From Halanaerobium saccharolyticum (lineage in GTDB: Bacteria > Bacillota > Halanaerobiia > Halanaerobiales > Halanaerobiaceae): a stretch of 60,626 nucleotides of DNA. Below are positions 47,359-56,240 of this stretch, piece by piece. Location of the stretch: contig NZ_QAXS01000014.1 in NCBI RefSeq assembly GCF_003053565.1, positions 1 through 60,626 of the forward strand, read 5' to 3'. Within the stretch, counting starts at the first letter, position 1; the number at the start of each line of letters is the position of its first letter. The notes beneath the pieces were generated by a model. That model made no database searches. It was given only the letters and a program-made list of their open reading frames with translations, and was not told the origin of the DNA. Both the position numbers and the translations under genes were made by a program.

Positions 47359-49113
47359 CTATTTTATACTATTATTTATTAATTCAGTTAAATATTCGGT
47401 GTCAATATAGGCACCCTTCATGGGAGAGGCAGCAAGCTGGCTGAAAATACCCAGGGCACCATTTAGAAAGTTTGGCTCTGGTTTTTCCCACTCTTTAGAG
47501 CGCTCTTTTAAAATCTGCTTAATTTCTTCTTCACTCTTTTCTTTACCATCAACACCAACTATATTTAGACCTCTTTTTTCTATATTAATTTCTATTAAGT
47601 CGTTTTCTTTAACTAAAGCAATTGGTCCTCCGGAGGCAGCTTCTGGTGAAACATGGCCAATTGCTGGTCCGCGGGTAGCACCAGAAAATCTGCCGTCAGT
47701 TATTAGAGCGGTAGTTTTATTTAATTTTGGGTCAGAAGCGATAGCCTCTGTTGTATAATACATCTCCGGCATTCCAGTACCTTTGGGGCCTTCATAACGG
47801 ATAATTACAGCATCACCGGAAACTATATCTCCATTTAATACAGCTTCCATTGCTTCTTCTTCCCTGTCAAAGACTCGGGCTCGGCCAACAAAGTTTTTCA
47901 TTTCCTCAGGTAGAGCTGAATGCTTGACCACTGAACCTTCTGGAGCCAGATTACCTTTTAGAATTGCAATCGCTCCCTGAGCATTAATTGGAGAATCAAC
48001 CGGAAAAATCACTTTTTCTTCTGCTGGCATAAGATTCGGTTTGACTTCCATTCCTTTGAGGTAAGAAAAGTTGTTTAATTCATTTAAATTTTCACCAAGA
48101 GTTTTTCCTGTAATTGTTAAAACATCAAGGTGAAGCTGATCTTTAATTCTTTTCATAATTTCTGGCACCGCACCTGCATACCAAAAATACTGAGTTGGAT
48201 AATCTCCACTCGGAATTGTATTCACCAAAAATGGAACTTTACGGTTAATCTCATCAAATAAGTTGCCGTCAATTTCTATTCCCAGTTCATGAGCAAAAGC
48301 CGGCAGATGCAGCAGCGCATTGCTCGAGCCGCCTATGGCAGCATGAACTGTAATTGCATTTTCAATTGACTCTTTAGTTACTATATCTTTAACTTTAAGA
48401 TCGTTTTTTACAGCTTCAGTTAAATATGAGGAGGCTAGCTCGGTCATTTCTTTTAAGTAGGAACCATTGGCAGGAATTAAAGCCGCCCCGGGTAATGCCA
48501 GACCAAGCGCCTCAGCCATAACCTGCATTGTAGAAGCTGTACCCATAAACTGACAGGCTCCACAGGATGGACAGGCCAGCTTTTGAGTTTCTAAATATTT
48601 TTCTTTGCTGATTTCTCCTCTTTTATATTTCGCATAATCACTGGCTGTCATATCGACAGTAGTATTTTTCTTACCCAGAGCCATTGAGCCACCTGGTACA
48701 TGAACTGTCGGCAAATTCAATCTGGCTGCTGCCAGTAAATGAGCTGGAATTGCCTTATCACAGGCTGAGATCATCAGCATGCCGTCATAAGGGGCGGCTT
48801 TCGCCTGAACTTCTACCATATTTGCAATCATTTCTCTGGAAACCAGAGAATAATTCATTCCATCATGCCCCTGGGCAATCCCATCACAGATGTCACTGAC
48901 TATCATTGAAGCCCCTTTTGCTCCCTCATTTTTTAAACTCTGCAGGGCCTGCTCAACCAGTTGATCAAGGTGAAAACTACCTGGATGACCGTAACCATAA
49001 GTACTGCTGACTAAAATTTGAGACTTAGCTAAATCATCTTCTTCCCAGTCCATCCCCATTTTTAAAGCGTCAAGTTCAGGACTACTTTTGCGTATTTTTT
49101 GACTTTTAAGCAT
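47359..49113 (-). CDS. IlvD/Edd-family dehydratase, probably sugar-acid (xylonate/arabinonate) dehydratase
   Basis: An Fe-S dehydratase of 584 aa. Cluster-binding cysteines appear in ISACDKAIP and LACPSCGACQFMGTASTM. The family C-terminal block ALITDGRFSGATRGPAIGHVSPEA (shown to TRGP) is present. The same superfamily holds dihydroxy-acid dehydratase (IlvD), phosphogluconate dehydratase (Edd) and pentonate dehydratases. The length and linkage to a DHDPS-type aldolase and pentosidases favour a pentonate enzyme. Its ATG overlaps the GH120 stop by one base (TAATG), so the two are translationally coupled. No sugar dehydrogenase that would make the acid is in this window. Confidence 0.82.
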   Translation of the reverse strand: MLKSQKIRKSSPELDALKMGMDWEEDDLAKSQILVSSTYGYGHPGSFHLDQLVEQALQSLKNEGAKGASMIVSDICDGIAQGHDGMNYSLVSREMIANMVEVQAKAAPYDGMLMISACDKAIPAHLLAAARLNLPTVHVPGGSMALGKKNTTVDMTASDYAKYKRGEISKEKYLETQKLACPSCGACQFMGTASTMQVMAEALGLALPGAALIPANGSYLKEMTELASSYLTEAVKNDLKVKDIVTKESIENAITVHAAIGGSSNALLHLPAFAHELGIEIDGNLFDEINRKVPFLVNTIPSGDYPTQYFWYAGAVPEIMKRIKDQLHLDVLTITGKTLGENLNELNNFSYLKGMEVKPNLMPAEEKVIFPVDSPINAQGAIAILKGNLAPEGSVVKHSALPEEMKNFVGRARVFDREEEAMEAVLNGDIVSGDAVIIRYEGPKGTGMPEMYYTTEAIASDPKLNKTTALITDGRFSGATRGPAIGHVSPEAASGGPIALVKENDLIEINIEKRGLNIVGVDGKEKSEEEIKQILKERSKEWEKPEPNFLNGALGIFSQLAASPMKGAYIDTEYLTELINNSIK

Positions 49114-51083
49114 TAAGATCTCTCCCAGACTTTAATCTTATTTATTCCCTTTTTAAACTTCATTAAAGGACCAACTGGACTCTCAGCAGCAATAGTTTCT
49201 CCAAGATAATCTTGATTAATCTTTAAACTGCTGCCATCTTTATTTTCAAAGTCAGCATCAGCCAGTCTAACTTTAGCCAGACTTTCTGTACTCTGAACTT
49301 GAGATTTCATTTCAGTAAATTCTTCCGGGAGCTTACAGTTTAAATAAACCTGACCATCCTCTTCTTCCAGCTTCAATTCCGGATCAAAATTATCCAGTAA
49401 TACATTATTCTCTTCTCTCTCAAAAGGAAGTGCTCCATTTAAATAAACATTATTATTTATATAAACGGGCTGCTTGGTATCCATAAATATTTCCACATCT
49501 CCTGGTTTTTGATGAACTTTTTCAAAATATTCTTCTAAGGAAGTCGGAGAGCTGTCAAAATGAGCAGTTCCTACACCTTCTTTAGAATCATTTTCCCCGG
49601 TTATAATACCATTACTATCATCCAGACCTATAAATAGATTATTATAAAAACGATCATCTCCACCTAGAATTACAGTAAATCCTTTAATTTTAGTACTGTG
49701 GGGCTGATGATAAGGTGTTGAGCGCTTTAAGACTTTCCTCTGCACCATTTTGCCTGCTATTAAGTTATTAACATAGGCTCCACCCTGAGAAAAGTTATCC
49801 AGTGCGTAATCAGAAGCCAGAATATTATTGTCAACAATATAAGGTCCGTGGCTGACTTCAATAAATAAATCGCGGTTGTTATTATAATAAAGGTTGCTGC
49901 TGATTCTGGTTCCCTGGGTCTGCCAGTCCATCCAGGTACCTAAGGAGCAGTCATGAATTCGGTTATCATGAATTTCTACATCAATAGGTGCATGCAGCTT
50001 GATTCCGGCAATTTCATGACCATAGAATTCTCTTTTTAAAGCAATATTATAGATATGGTTGTTGTAGATTTCACTAAAAATACAGCCTAAATGCCCAACA
50101 ACTCCATTCTGACCACTATCATGAATGTTATTATTTCTGATAATATGAGACCCAATATTATCTTTATTCCAGCCGTAATCTTCTGCTTCAAAAACTGATT
50201 CAATCTGATATTTATAACCTGGTTTATCCTGTCTTTTACTGCGGAAATTATCTCCAGTTGCTGCAGTTTTACCAATACTAACTGCACTGCATTTTGCATC
50301 GTGGATATCATTGTCTTCAATAATCCAACCTTTACTCCAGTTAGGACCAATTAAACCTGGTTGATCTGCTGTTGGAGGTGTCCAGGGAGTAGCTGCCTGA
50401 GCCATCTCAAAACCTTTAACAGTAATATAATCAATACCAGTTGTTTCAGGATAAAAGCAGGCTTTGCGGAAATTTATCTCAACTAACTCCTCAGTTGGAT
50501 CAGCCTGATGAAAGTTAGCATAAATAGTTGTTTTTTCGTCGCCAACTTCTACATACCAGAGATATTTTGTCTGTTCAGGGTTTCTAACTGCACCAATTTC
50601 TCCAGTCCAGTCATCTTTAATTTCAGTTTTAACTTCTGGATCAACTAATTTATCATATGAATCGACTTCGTAAAAAGACATTCCATTTAGGTAAACATCT
50701 CCTAAGTGTTTAGTTTCCTGACCACCAGTATGGATCAGCCAGTCACCAAAAATTTCTTCCTGATAGGGATTATAGTCACCGAAAATTTGATTATCAATTT
50801 CAGTTTTCCAGATTGAAGCTTCAACATTTTCCCAGTCTTTAATTCTTTCCGAGCCTTTAATCACAACTTTCTCATTTTCGGCCGCTTGATAAGTAATCCT
50901 TCTCTTATCACTTAAACCTCTATTTTGTGGCTTAACCCATTCTCTGTATGTACCCTCATGAACAACAACTGTATCTCCAGCCTGTGCAATTTGTGCAGCC
51001 TTATTAATTGTTAAAAATGGCTCTTCTTTAGTTCCTTGATTAAAATCTGACCCTTTTTTTGAAACATGATATTTCCTATTCAT
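49113..51083 (-). CDS. Beta-xylosidase, glycoside hydrolase family 120
   Basis: A 656-residue right-handed parallel beta-helix protein with an inserted beta-sandwich (about 85-215). It begins YHVSKKGSDFNQGTKEEPF and shows the repeated NNxIHD/NN.IYN turns of the helix. Asp386 in TWMDWQTQ and Glu409 in LFIEVSHG are 23 residues apart. This spacing equals that of the nucleophile Asp382 and acid/base Glu405 reported for the Thermoanaerobacterium GH120 enzyme XylC, which is the main reason for this family call. No signal peptide is present, so it acts on imported xylo-oligosaccharides. It is read after GH43 and coupled to the dehydratase gene. Confidence 0.88.
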   Translation of the reverse strand: MNRKYHVSKKGSDFNQGTKEEPFLTINKAAQIAQAGDTVVVHEGTYREWVKPQNRGLSDKRRITYQAAENEKVVIKGSERIKDWENVEASIWKTEIDNQIFGDYNPYQEEIFGDWLIHTGGQETKHLGDVYLNGMSFYEVDSYDKLVDPEVKTEIKDDWTGEIGAVRNPEQTKYLWYVEVGDEKTTIYANFHQADPTEELVEINFRKACFYPETTGIDYITVKGFEMAQAATPWTPPTADQPGLIGPNWSKGWIIEDNDIHDAKCSAVSIGKTAATGDNFRSKRQDKPGYKYQIESVFEAEDYGWNKDNIGSHIIRNNNIHDSGQNGVVGHLGCIFSEIYNNHIYNIALKREFYGHEIAGIKLHAPIDVEIHDNRIHDCSLGTWMDWQTQGTRISSNLYYNNNRDLFIEVSHGPYIVDNNILASDYALDNFSQGGAYVNNLIAGKMVQRKVLKRSTPYHQPHSTKIKGFTVILGGDDRFYNNLFIGLDDSNGIITGENDSKEGVGTAHFDSSPTSLEEYFEKVHQKPGDVEIFMDTKQPVYINNNVYLNGALPFEREENNVLLDNFDPELKLEEEDGQVYLNCKLPEEFTEMKSQVQSTESLAKVRLADADFENKDGSSLKINQDYLGETIAAESPVGPLMKFKKGINKIKVWERS

Positions 51084-51151
51084 TAAAATTCCTCCTAAGT
51101 TCTGTAATTAATTTCAAAAATCAATTAGAAAATATTTTTGTACTTAATAAT

Positions 51152-52570
51152 TTATGGCAGCAGAGTAAACGAAGCTAAACTGGCACTTCCTTCTCCTCTA
51201 TAGGTAAAATATAAAGGCTTTACTCCATCTGGAATTTCAATATCTGTTGAATATTCCTGCCAGATATTCGAAAATCCAACCGGTATTTCTGCTAAAACTT
51301 CCCCATCCCAGGCTGTCTTAACTTCAAACCTGCCGCTGCAGTAGCCACGAACTTTAATTTTAACTTGATTGATATTATTAAACTCAAAATATTTAAAACC
51401 AGCTGTTGCAGAGTCTTTCATATTCTGAATATAACCTGTCTCTTTATCTCCATCTTTACCGTCCTGAGTTATTTTAGGAAACTGTTTATCCATCCAGGCT
51501 CCGGTAAAATCTGTATAAACTGATTCTTCATCAGTAAATAAATTACAGGCAAGATAGGCTGGATATTCTCCCACCCCAATTAACGGATTATCTTTTGAAC
51601 CAGTAGAAGTAATCTCTACCTGGGGAATTTTCCCCTCGTCTGTAAATTTAATTTTTTCCAGACAGGCCTGACGGCTGAAATTAGTCCCGTTGGTATGTCG
51701 GTGATAAAAGATATACCACTGATTATTTATTTCAACAATGCTGACGTGATTATTTCCGCCATAATACATTGGTTTAGAAGCTGCTTTATAACTGTCAATA
51801 CCAATATCAGCATTGCTGACAATAGTTCCCTGATATTCAAAACCTTCGGTTGGCTTCTTGCTCGTAGCATAGCATAATTCATGCATTAAAATTGAAGAAT
51901 AAATTAAATAATATGTATCTCCTCTTTTTCTAATCGATGGAGCTTCAAAAAATTCATGACCTTCAAAGCCTGTTCCTTCACTATAAGGTTCACTTGGGAT
52001 TACAAAATTAGGTTCTTCAATTATTGTCAGCATATCCGAATCTAAAACTGTGGCCATCGCTCCATTTCTTGATTTATCACCTTTCTGACAGAAGCCGGTA
52101 TACAAATATGTTTTCTCACCTTCATTAATTACACCTGGATCAAATTGAGGCTGGTCTTCCTCTTTTTCGCCCAGACGCGTACCATCTGCATAATGTACAT
52201 ATCCATAAAACTCAAATTTTCCAGCTGGGGTATCAGAAACAGCCACCGAGACTATAGATAGCTTATCAAGAACATAGTAAAGGTAATAGCGACCATCAGG
52301 TCCAACAGTCACATCCGGAGCATACAGGCACATACTGGCATCCGGATTAAGTGGATCACCTGTTTTTTTGAAAATTTCTCCTTCATAACGCCAGTCCGAA
52401 AGATCATCAACAGGTGCTGACCAACATACATAATCATTTAAGCAATAAGCATGACCATTAAAGCGGTCATGAGAACCATAAATATATACTCTATCATTAA
52501 AAACATACGGTTCCGCATCAGGGATATACTCCCATGATGGTAAATATGGATTCAATTGTTGTTTTTTCAT
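51152..52570 (-). CDS. Glycoside hydrolase family 43 (beta-xylosidase/arabinofuranosidase) with CBM6-like domain
   Basis: A 472-residue cytoplasmic enzyme. The five-bladed propeller (about 1-315) has catalytic-type residues Asp in PDAEPYVF, Asp in YAPDVTVG and Glu in GHEFFEAPS. The C-terminal part (about 340-472) is a beta-sandwich resembling CBM6 (KDSATAGFKYFEF, VRGYCSGRFEVKTAWDG). It removes xylose or arabinofuranose from imported oligosaccharides; which one cannot be settled from sequence. It is the first gene of the GH43-GH120-dehydratase-aldolase operon. The IS1182-type element begins 173 bp upstream, so its promoter region may have been altered. Confidence 0.92.
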   Translation of the reverse strand: MKKQQLNPYLPSWEYIPDAEPYVFNDRVYIYGSHDRFNGHAYCLNDYVCWSAPVDDLSDWRYEGEIFKKTGDPLNPDASMCLYAPDVTVGPDGRYYLYYVLDKLSIVSVAVSDTPAGKFEFYGYVHYADGTRLGEKEEDQPQFDPGVINEGEKTYLYTGFCQKGDKSRNGAMATVLDSDMLTIIEEPNFVIPSEPYSEGTGFEGHEFFEAPSIRKRGDTYYLIYSSILMHELCYATSKKPTEGFEYQGTIVSNADIGIDSYKAASKPMYYGGNNHVSIVEINNQWYIFYHRHTNGTNFSRQACLEKIKFTDEGKIPQVEITSTGSKDNPLIGVGEYPAYLACNLFTDEESVYTDFTGAWMDKQFPKITQDGKDGDKETGYIQNMKDSATAGFKYFEFNNINQVKIKVRGYCSGRFEVKTAWDGEVLAEIPVGFSNIWQEYSTDIEIPDGVKPLYFTYRGEGSASLASFTLLP

Positions 52571-52746
52571 ACTTTCATTCCTTTAATTTTTTTTGGTGAA
52601 TATATATTATTTTATTATACTGTAATATTAATACTACAATTAAATTATACTATATTTAAAATATTTAGACTATAATGCAATTTGCTGAATTTTTGTCTTA
52701 TTTTGCTCATTTTAGCTCAAAAGTAGATTTATTAATAAAAATAAAT
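52571..52746 (-). other. Leader and promoter region of the GH43 operon
   Basis: AT-rich, no gene. Several TATAAT-like stretches on the minus strand (around 52640-52680) could serve as -10 elements, but no -35 is convincing. None of the operators found elsewhere in the window (AAACCGGTTT, the 35-bp block) occurs here. Confidence 0.4.
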
Positions 52747-52920
52747 AAGCGAATTTCATAATACACTTAATTTAGTTTAATTCAAAAAAATATTGTCTGC
52801 GAATCATAAAAATAAGCCTTTTAACTTGAAATTGTAGATTTTAATGATTTACCATAGATTTACTGCTAAATTCAGACGCACTTAGCTTGGGTAACTTAAA
52901 ATCATGAATTTAGAAGCTAT

Positions 52921-54156
52921 TTAAGCAGCTAAAACCTGATTTTGCAGTTTGATTTTCTCTGCTGCAATTCTTGCAGCTATCAAACTGATAGAACTTAATA
53001 GCAAATGGGTCTTAACTTTTTTAGTTCCCATTACAGTTAAGTTTTCTAAATTAAGATGCTCTTTTAGTCTGGAAAAAGTTCTTTCAACACTGGTTCTTTT
53101 GTTGTAGATCTTTCTCCAGGTTCTAGAATCTCTATGCGGAGTTGATATATATCTTGGATTCTCTTTTGGTCTGGTTTTAGTTACTCGACCATAATTACTG
53201 TTAGAACACCACTTAGTACCATGAATACAATCAACTTTACCACATACATGTGGACATCTAAATTTGTTGACTCCTTTGTAATAACCCCAGTAATACATTT
53301 TGTGGCCTCCACTGCAGACTGGTGTTCCTTTAAAATCATAGAATCCAGCTGGTGGCTGTTTAGCATTACGCTTGTTAATTGGAATAATGGCCTGAGACTC
53401 CTGCTCAAAGAGAATATGTTCATAGATATCAGTGTAATCATAGCCTGAATCCATAGTCCAGTATTTGGGTTTAGTTAAATCTCTTTCAGCTAAAAAGTCA
53501 TTAACCTTTTCAACTAGGGGTATTGCCTGAGTTTTATCTGCATGATTGGCTGGAGTTAGAGTTAAAGCTATTGGTAATTCTGAGTTAGTTTCAACTGCAG
53601 CATGTATCTTCCACCCAAACCAGGTTATCTGATTTTTATGAGAGTCAAATTTAGTACCCCAATCAGGGGTAGAATTATTTTCTTTATCTATCTTTGACCT
53701 TGGCTTAGCTCGTTCATAAGCTTCCAGTTTTGAAGCATCAATAGCCATTGTCTCAGTGTCCAATAAGTTAAAATCAATACATTGATCCAAAAGATTATTC
53801 ATCAGTATTTCCAGTTCATCAGACTCAGATAATTTGCTGTAATATCGGCTAAATGTTGCTTCACTGGGCACCCTACCAGTGGTAGAAAAACCGCAGACAT
53901 ATCTGAGATAAGGACTTCTATCAATTTTGCTTACTAAGTCCGCTCTACTGGGAATCTTTTCAATCTGCTGAACCAGAAAAGCTCTTAAAATAGCTTCTGG
54001 ATTATATCCAGTTGGTCCTTTATTAGACTTAGGCTTTATCTTTTCAACAACAGGTTTAAGATCAATAGGATCTAAAATACAAATTAATTTGTCAGTTTCC
54101 GATAAATTAAGTAATTCTTCAAAGGGAAAGAGACACTCTTGTCGAATATTATTAAT
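52921..54156 (-). CDS. IS1182-family transposase, apparent ATT start
   Basis: DDE transposase, 411 aa from the ATT codon at 54156. The catalytic core shows Asp in TMAIDASKLEA, Asp in WTMDSGYDYTD and Glu in RTSVERTFSRLKEHL. A Cys-rich insertion (CSGGHKMYYWG ... CPHVCGKVDC) is typical of this family. The first ATG/GTG-type start in frame is a GTG at 53871. Using it would lose about 95 conserved-looking residues (NNIRQECLFPFEELL..., GYNPEAILRAFLVQQI). AAGGTGA sits six bases before the ATT, and an in-frame TGA overlaps that ribosome site. An AUU start is therefore likely; such starts are known to limit transposase output. Confidence 0.85.
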   Translation of the reverse strand: MNNIRQECLFPFEELLNLSETDKLICILDPIDLKPVVEKIKPKSNKGPTGYNPEAILRAFLVQQIEKIPSRADLVSKIDRSPYLRYVCGFSTTGRVPSEATFSRYYSKLSESDELEILMNNLLDQCIDFNLLDTETMAIDASKLEAYERAKPRSKIDKENNSTPDWGTKFDSHKNQITWFGWKIHAAVETNSELPIALTLTPANHADKTQAIPLVEKVNDFLAERDLTKPKYWTMDSGYDYTDIYEHILFEQESQAIIPINKRNAKQPPAGFYDFKGTPVCSGGHKMYYWGYYKGVNKFRCPHVCGKVDCIHGTKWCSNSNYGRVTKTRPKENPRYISTPHRDSRTWRKIYNKRTSVERTFSRLKEHLNLENLTVMGTKKVKTHLLLSSISLIAARIAAEKIKLQNQVLAA

Positions 54157-54223
54157 AGGGCTTCACCTTCTTTCGTATTTTATGGGTGCTACTATTTAAT
54201 TCGACAAGATGGGGTGAAGCCCT
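54157..54223 (-). promoter_or_regulatory. Translation-blocking hairpin and internal promoter of the IS1182-type element
   Basis: AGGGCTTCACC (54157-54167) and GGTGAAGCCCT (54213-54223) are perfectly complementary. In RNA entering from outside the element, the first arm would pair with the second and bury the ribosome site GGTGA and abut the ATT start. An internal promoter, TTGTCG (54207-54202), 17-base spacer, CATAAA (54184-54179), starts RNA downstream of the first arm. Such RNA escapes the block. Confidence 0.7.
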
Positions 54224-54831
54224 TTTTATATCATTAAAATCTTTGTTATATCAAGGCTTATTTTTATGAAATTCGCTTAAATAACTAAAATCTAATAATT
54301 ATTTTATTTTCTTACATATTTGTTTCTATATTCAGAAGGATTCATCTTATTAATTTTTTTAAAAATTCTGTTGAAATAACTAATGTTGCCAAAATTTAAT
54401 AAAGATGCGATTTCGGTTATTGATTTACTGGTTCCATGTAAGAGCTCTTCAGCATATCTAATTCGTAGTAAGTTTTTATAATTTACAAAACTATAACCTA
54501 ATAAACGCTTGAAAGTTCGGGAAAAATTATAATAACTCATATTAGCAATTTCCGCTCCTTTTTCCATTGAAATATTTTCCTCAGGCTGATTTATCATATG
54601 TTGCAATACTGGTTGTATACATGACAGTTCGTTTAAATCTTCAAATTTATCGTTATTTGTTGAAAAGTGAATTATTTCATCTTCAAGTAAGTAAGAAAAT
54701 AACTCAAAAACAAGGCCCTTTAACTTCCATACATTTTCAACTTTATTTTTGTCATAGGTATAATCTTGTCCCATAAAACTATCCTGAACGATGATATCTT
54801 CAGAGATATGCTGCATTTTTAATAAGATTTT

Positions 54832-56240
54832 GGTTCTTTGACAAATGTTGTGAAATCTAAATAGCACCGTTTGAATCATGTTATCTCTTTTTTTTTTTGA
54901 ATTACTCTTAAATACTTAGCAATGATAAAAATACTCGGCGTTTTAAGTTTTCAACTTTGGGAACACCGTAGCCAATTCTTTTGATTAATTTGATTTTGTT
55001 GTTTAATCCTTCAGCAAATCCGTTGGTTATTCTAGTTTTAAAATAGTTAATAATGTGTTGTTCCCAGCGTTTTACTGTTCCTTTAGCTCTATAGAAAAGA
55101 TTTAATTTAGACTGACTAACATTTTCATACCAGTTATTTAAAGCTTGAATAGACTCTTTAACATCAGGAATCTGTAGTAAATCACGAAATTCTTCTTTTA
55201 GCTCCCATGCTTTTTCTAAAGCAGGAGATAGTTTGAAGATCTCTATCAGCCTCTGATGACTGTCTTCATCAAGGTCTTCACCGGCCATTAGAAGGGTGAG
55301 TCTTGATTTATAGAACTTCTTTCTATTGGCAGCAGTCTGTTTATCCTGTTCCTCTATTCTCAGCTTATCCAGAGCATTATTGATAGCTGTAACCAGATGG
55401 AACTTATCAACCACTATCTTAGCATTGGGAAAGACAGTTTTAGCAACAGCCTTGTAGGGACTCCACATATCCATGGAGAAGTATTTGATCTGCTCCCTCA
55501 GTTTCTTAGGCCAGGTATTGAAGTACTCGATTAGATCTTTCTTTTTACGGGAAGATAAGATATCAATTAACTTACCGTTAATCGGATCAGTTAGAGCAAC
55601 TGCGTATTTATGTTTTTTCTTGATTGCAAATTCATCTATACTGATAGCTTCAACCTCATCTAAGATTGCAATTTGAGCTTCTTCAATCAGAGTGTCTAAT
55701 TTGCTGTGTACCGAGTTTTTAATGCTTGTATAGCTTAGGTCATTTTCTCTGGCCACTCTTGAGTAATCACGGCTATCAGTTTGCTTTAAAAGATGTATTT
55801 TAAAACGCTCTGTTTTCCGTGAATATTTAGTAACGCTTTCTATTCTCTTGGGTATTGCTCTTTTGCCACAATGATCGCAGCTATAGCGTTTCTTTTCAAG
55901 TCTAATAACTGTTTTTTTATCTCGAAGAGAAGTATCCTGAATCATTTGAGTTTTTCTATCATGAATCTTTTCTGCTTTTTTGCCGCAGACAGGACATTTA
56001 ACATGATCTATTTTATAGTCAGCTACAAAAACTAAATATTCCTCCGTTTTAATTAAATCTGTTGCAACTAGGTCTGGTAAATCCATTAAATCTGTGATAA
56101 GATTATTATGCATTTGCTTGACTCCTTTATTGAATTTTTGGTGTTGTAACTATTTAATTCAACGGAGCCAGGCAAATGCCTTTTTTATTTAGATATTTTT
56201 AGATTTACAGTTTTTTCTTCACAACATTAATTATACAACC
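54832..56240 (-). mobile_element. ISL3-family insertion sequence, complete
   Basis: A 1409-bp element. Its left end, GGTTCTTTGACAAATGTTGTG (54832 on; quoted to 20 as GGTTCTTTGACAAATGTTGT), and the complement of its right end (56240 inward) share the imperfect inverted repeat GGTT-N-T...AATGTTGTGAA. It is flanked by the perfect 8-bp direct repeat AAGATTTT (54824-54831 and 56241-56248), as expected for ISL3. A second copy's right end is at 1-95. Confidence 0.93.
54908..56113 (-). CDS. ISL3-family transposase
   Basis: A 401-residue transposase. An N-terminal zinc ribbon (CPVCGKKAEKIH ... YSCDHCGKRA) is followed by a helix-turn-helix region and the DDE core: Asp in ISIDEFAIKKKHKY, Asp in YFSMDMWSPYK and Glu in GFAEGLNNKIKLIKR. 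FPNAKIVVDKFHLV is a hallmark of ISL3 transposases. AAAGGAG precedes the ATG. The frame is intact, so the element is probably active. Confidence 0.95.
   Translation of the reverse strand: MHNNLITDLMDLPDLVATDLIKTEEYLVFVADYKIDHVKCPVCGKKAEKIHDRKTQMIQDTSLRDKKTVIRLEKKRYSCDHCGKRAIPKRIESVTKYSRKTERFKIHLLKQTDSRDYSRVARENDLSYTSIKNSVHSKLDTLIEEAQIAILDEVEAISIDEFAIKKKHKYAVALTDPINGKLIDILSSRKKKDLIEYFNTWPKKLREQIKYFSMDMWSPYKAVAKTVFPNAKIVVDKFHLVTAINNALDKLRIEEQDKQTAANRKKFYKSRLTLLMAGEDLDEDSHQRLIEIFKLSPALEKAWELKEEFRDLLQIPDVKESIQALNNWYENVSQSKLNLFYRAKGTVKRWEQHIINYFKTRITNGFAEGLNNKIKLIKRIGYGVPKVENLKRRVFLSLLSI

Larger units (their letters stand above)
52747..54278 (-). mobile_element. IS1182-type insertion sequence, complete
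   Basis: A 1532-bp element with perfect 15-bp terminal inverted repeats AAGCGAATTTCATAA (52747-52761 and, inverted, 54264-54278). It is flanked by the 4-bp direct repeat AAAT (52743-52746 and 54279-54282). A subterminal repeat of the right end, GCGAATCATAAAAATAAGCC, lies at 52799-52818. One transposase gene fills it. It sits 25 bp downstream of the split AraC gene and upstream of the GH43 operon. Confidence 0.88.

Noticed and set aside
52766-52786. A fifth copy of the TTAATTTAAG repeat promoter upstream of the GH43 operon
   Set aside because: The CTTAATTTAG-TTTAATTC stretch lies inside the IS1182-type element (which begins at 52747), lacks the third repeat and the CCTGC box, and is over 190 bp from the GH43 start.
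52921-53871. Transposase of 316 aa starting at GTG 53871
   Set aside because: About 95 family-like residues continue in frame upstream, and a good ribosome site precedes the ATT at 54156.
52799-54276. IS1182-type element boundaries at the GCGAATCATAAAAATAAGCC repeat
   Set aside because: The outer repeats AAGCGAATTTCATAA at 52747 and 54278 are perfect and flanked by AAAT direct repeats, so the inner copy is a subterminal repeat.
54304-54879. A stand-alone 191-aa AraC-type regulator
   Set aside because: Its first residues come from the inserted ISL3 end, and the cupin half lies in frame beyond the element. It is the 3' half of a split gene.
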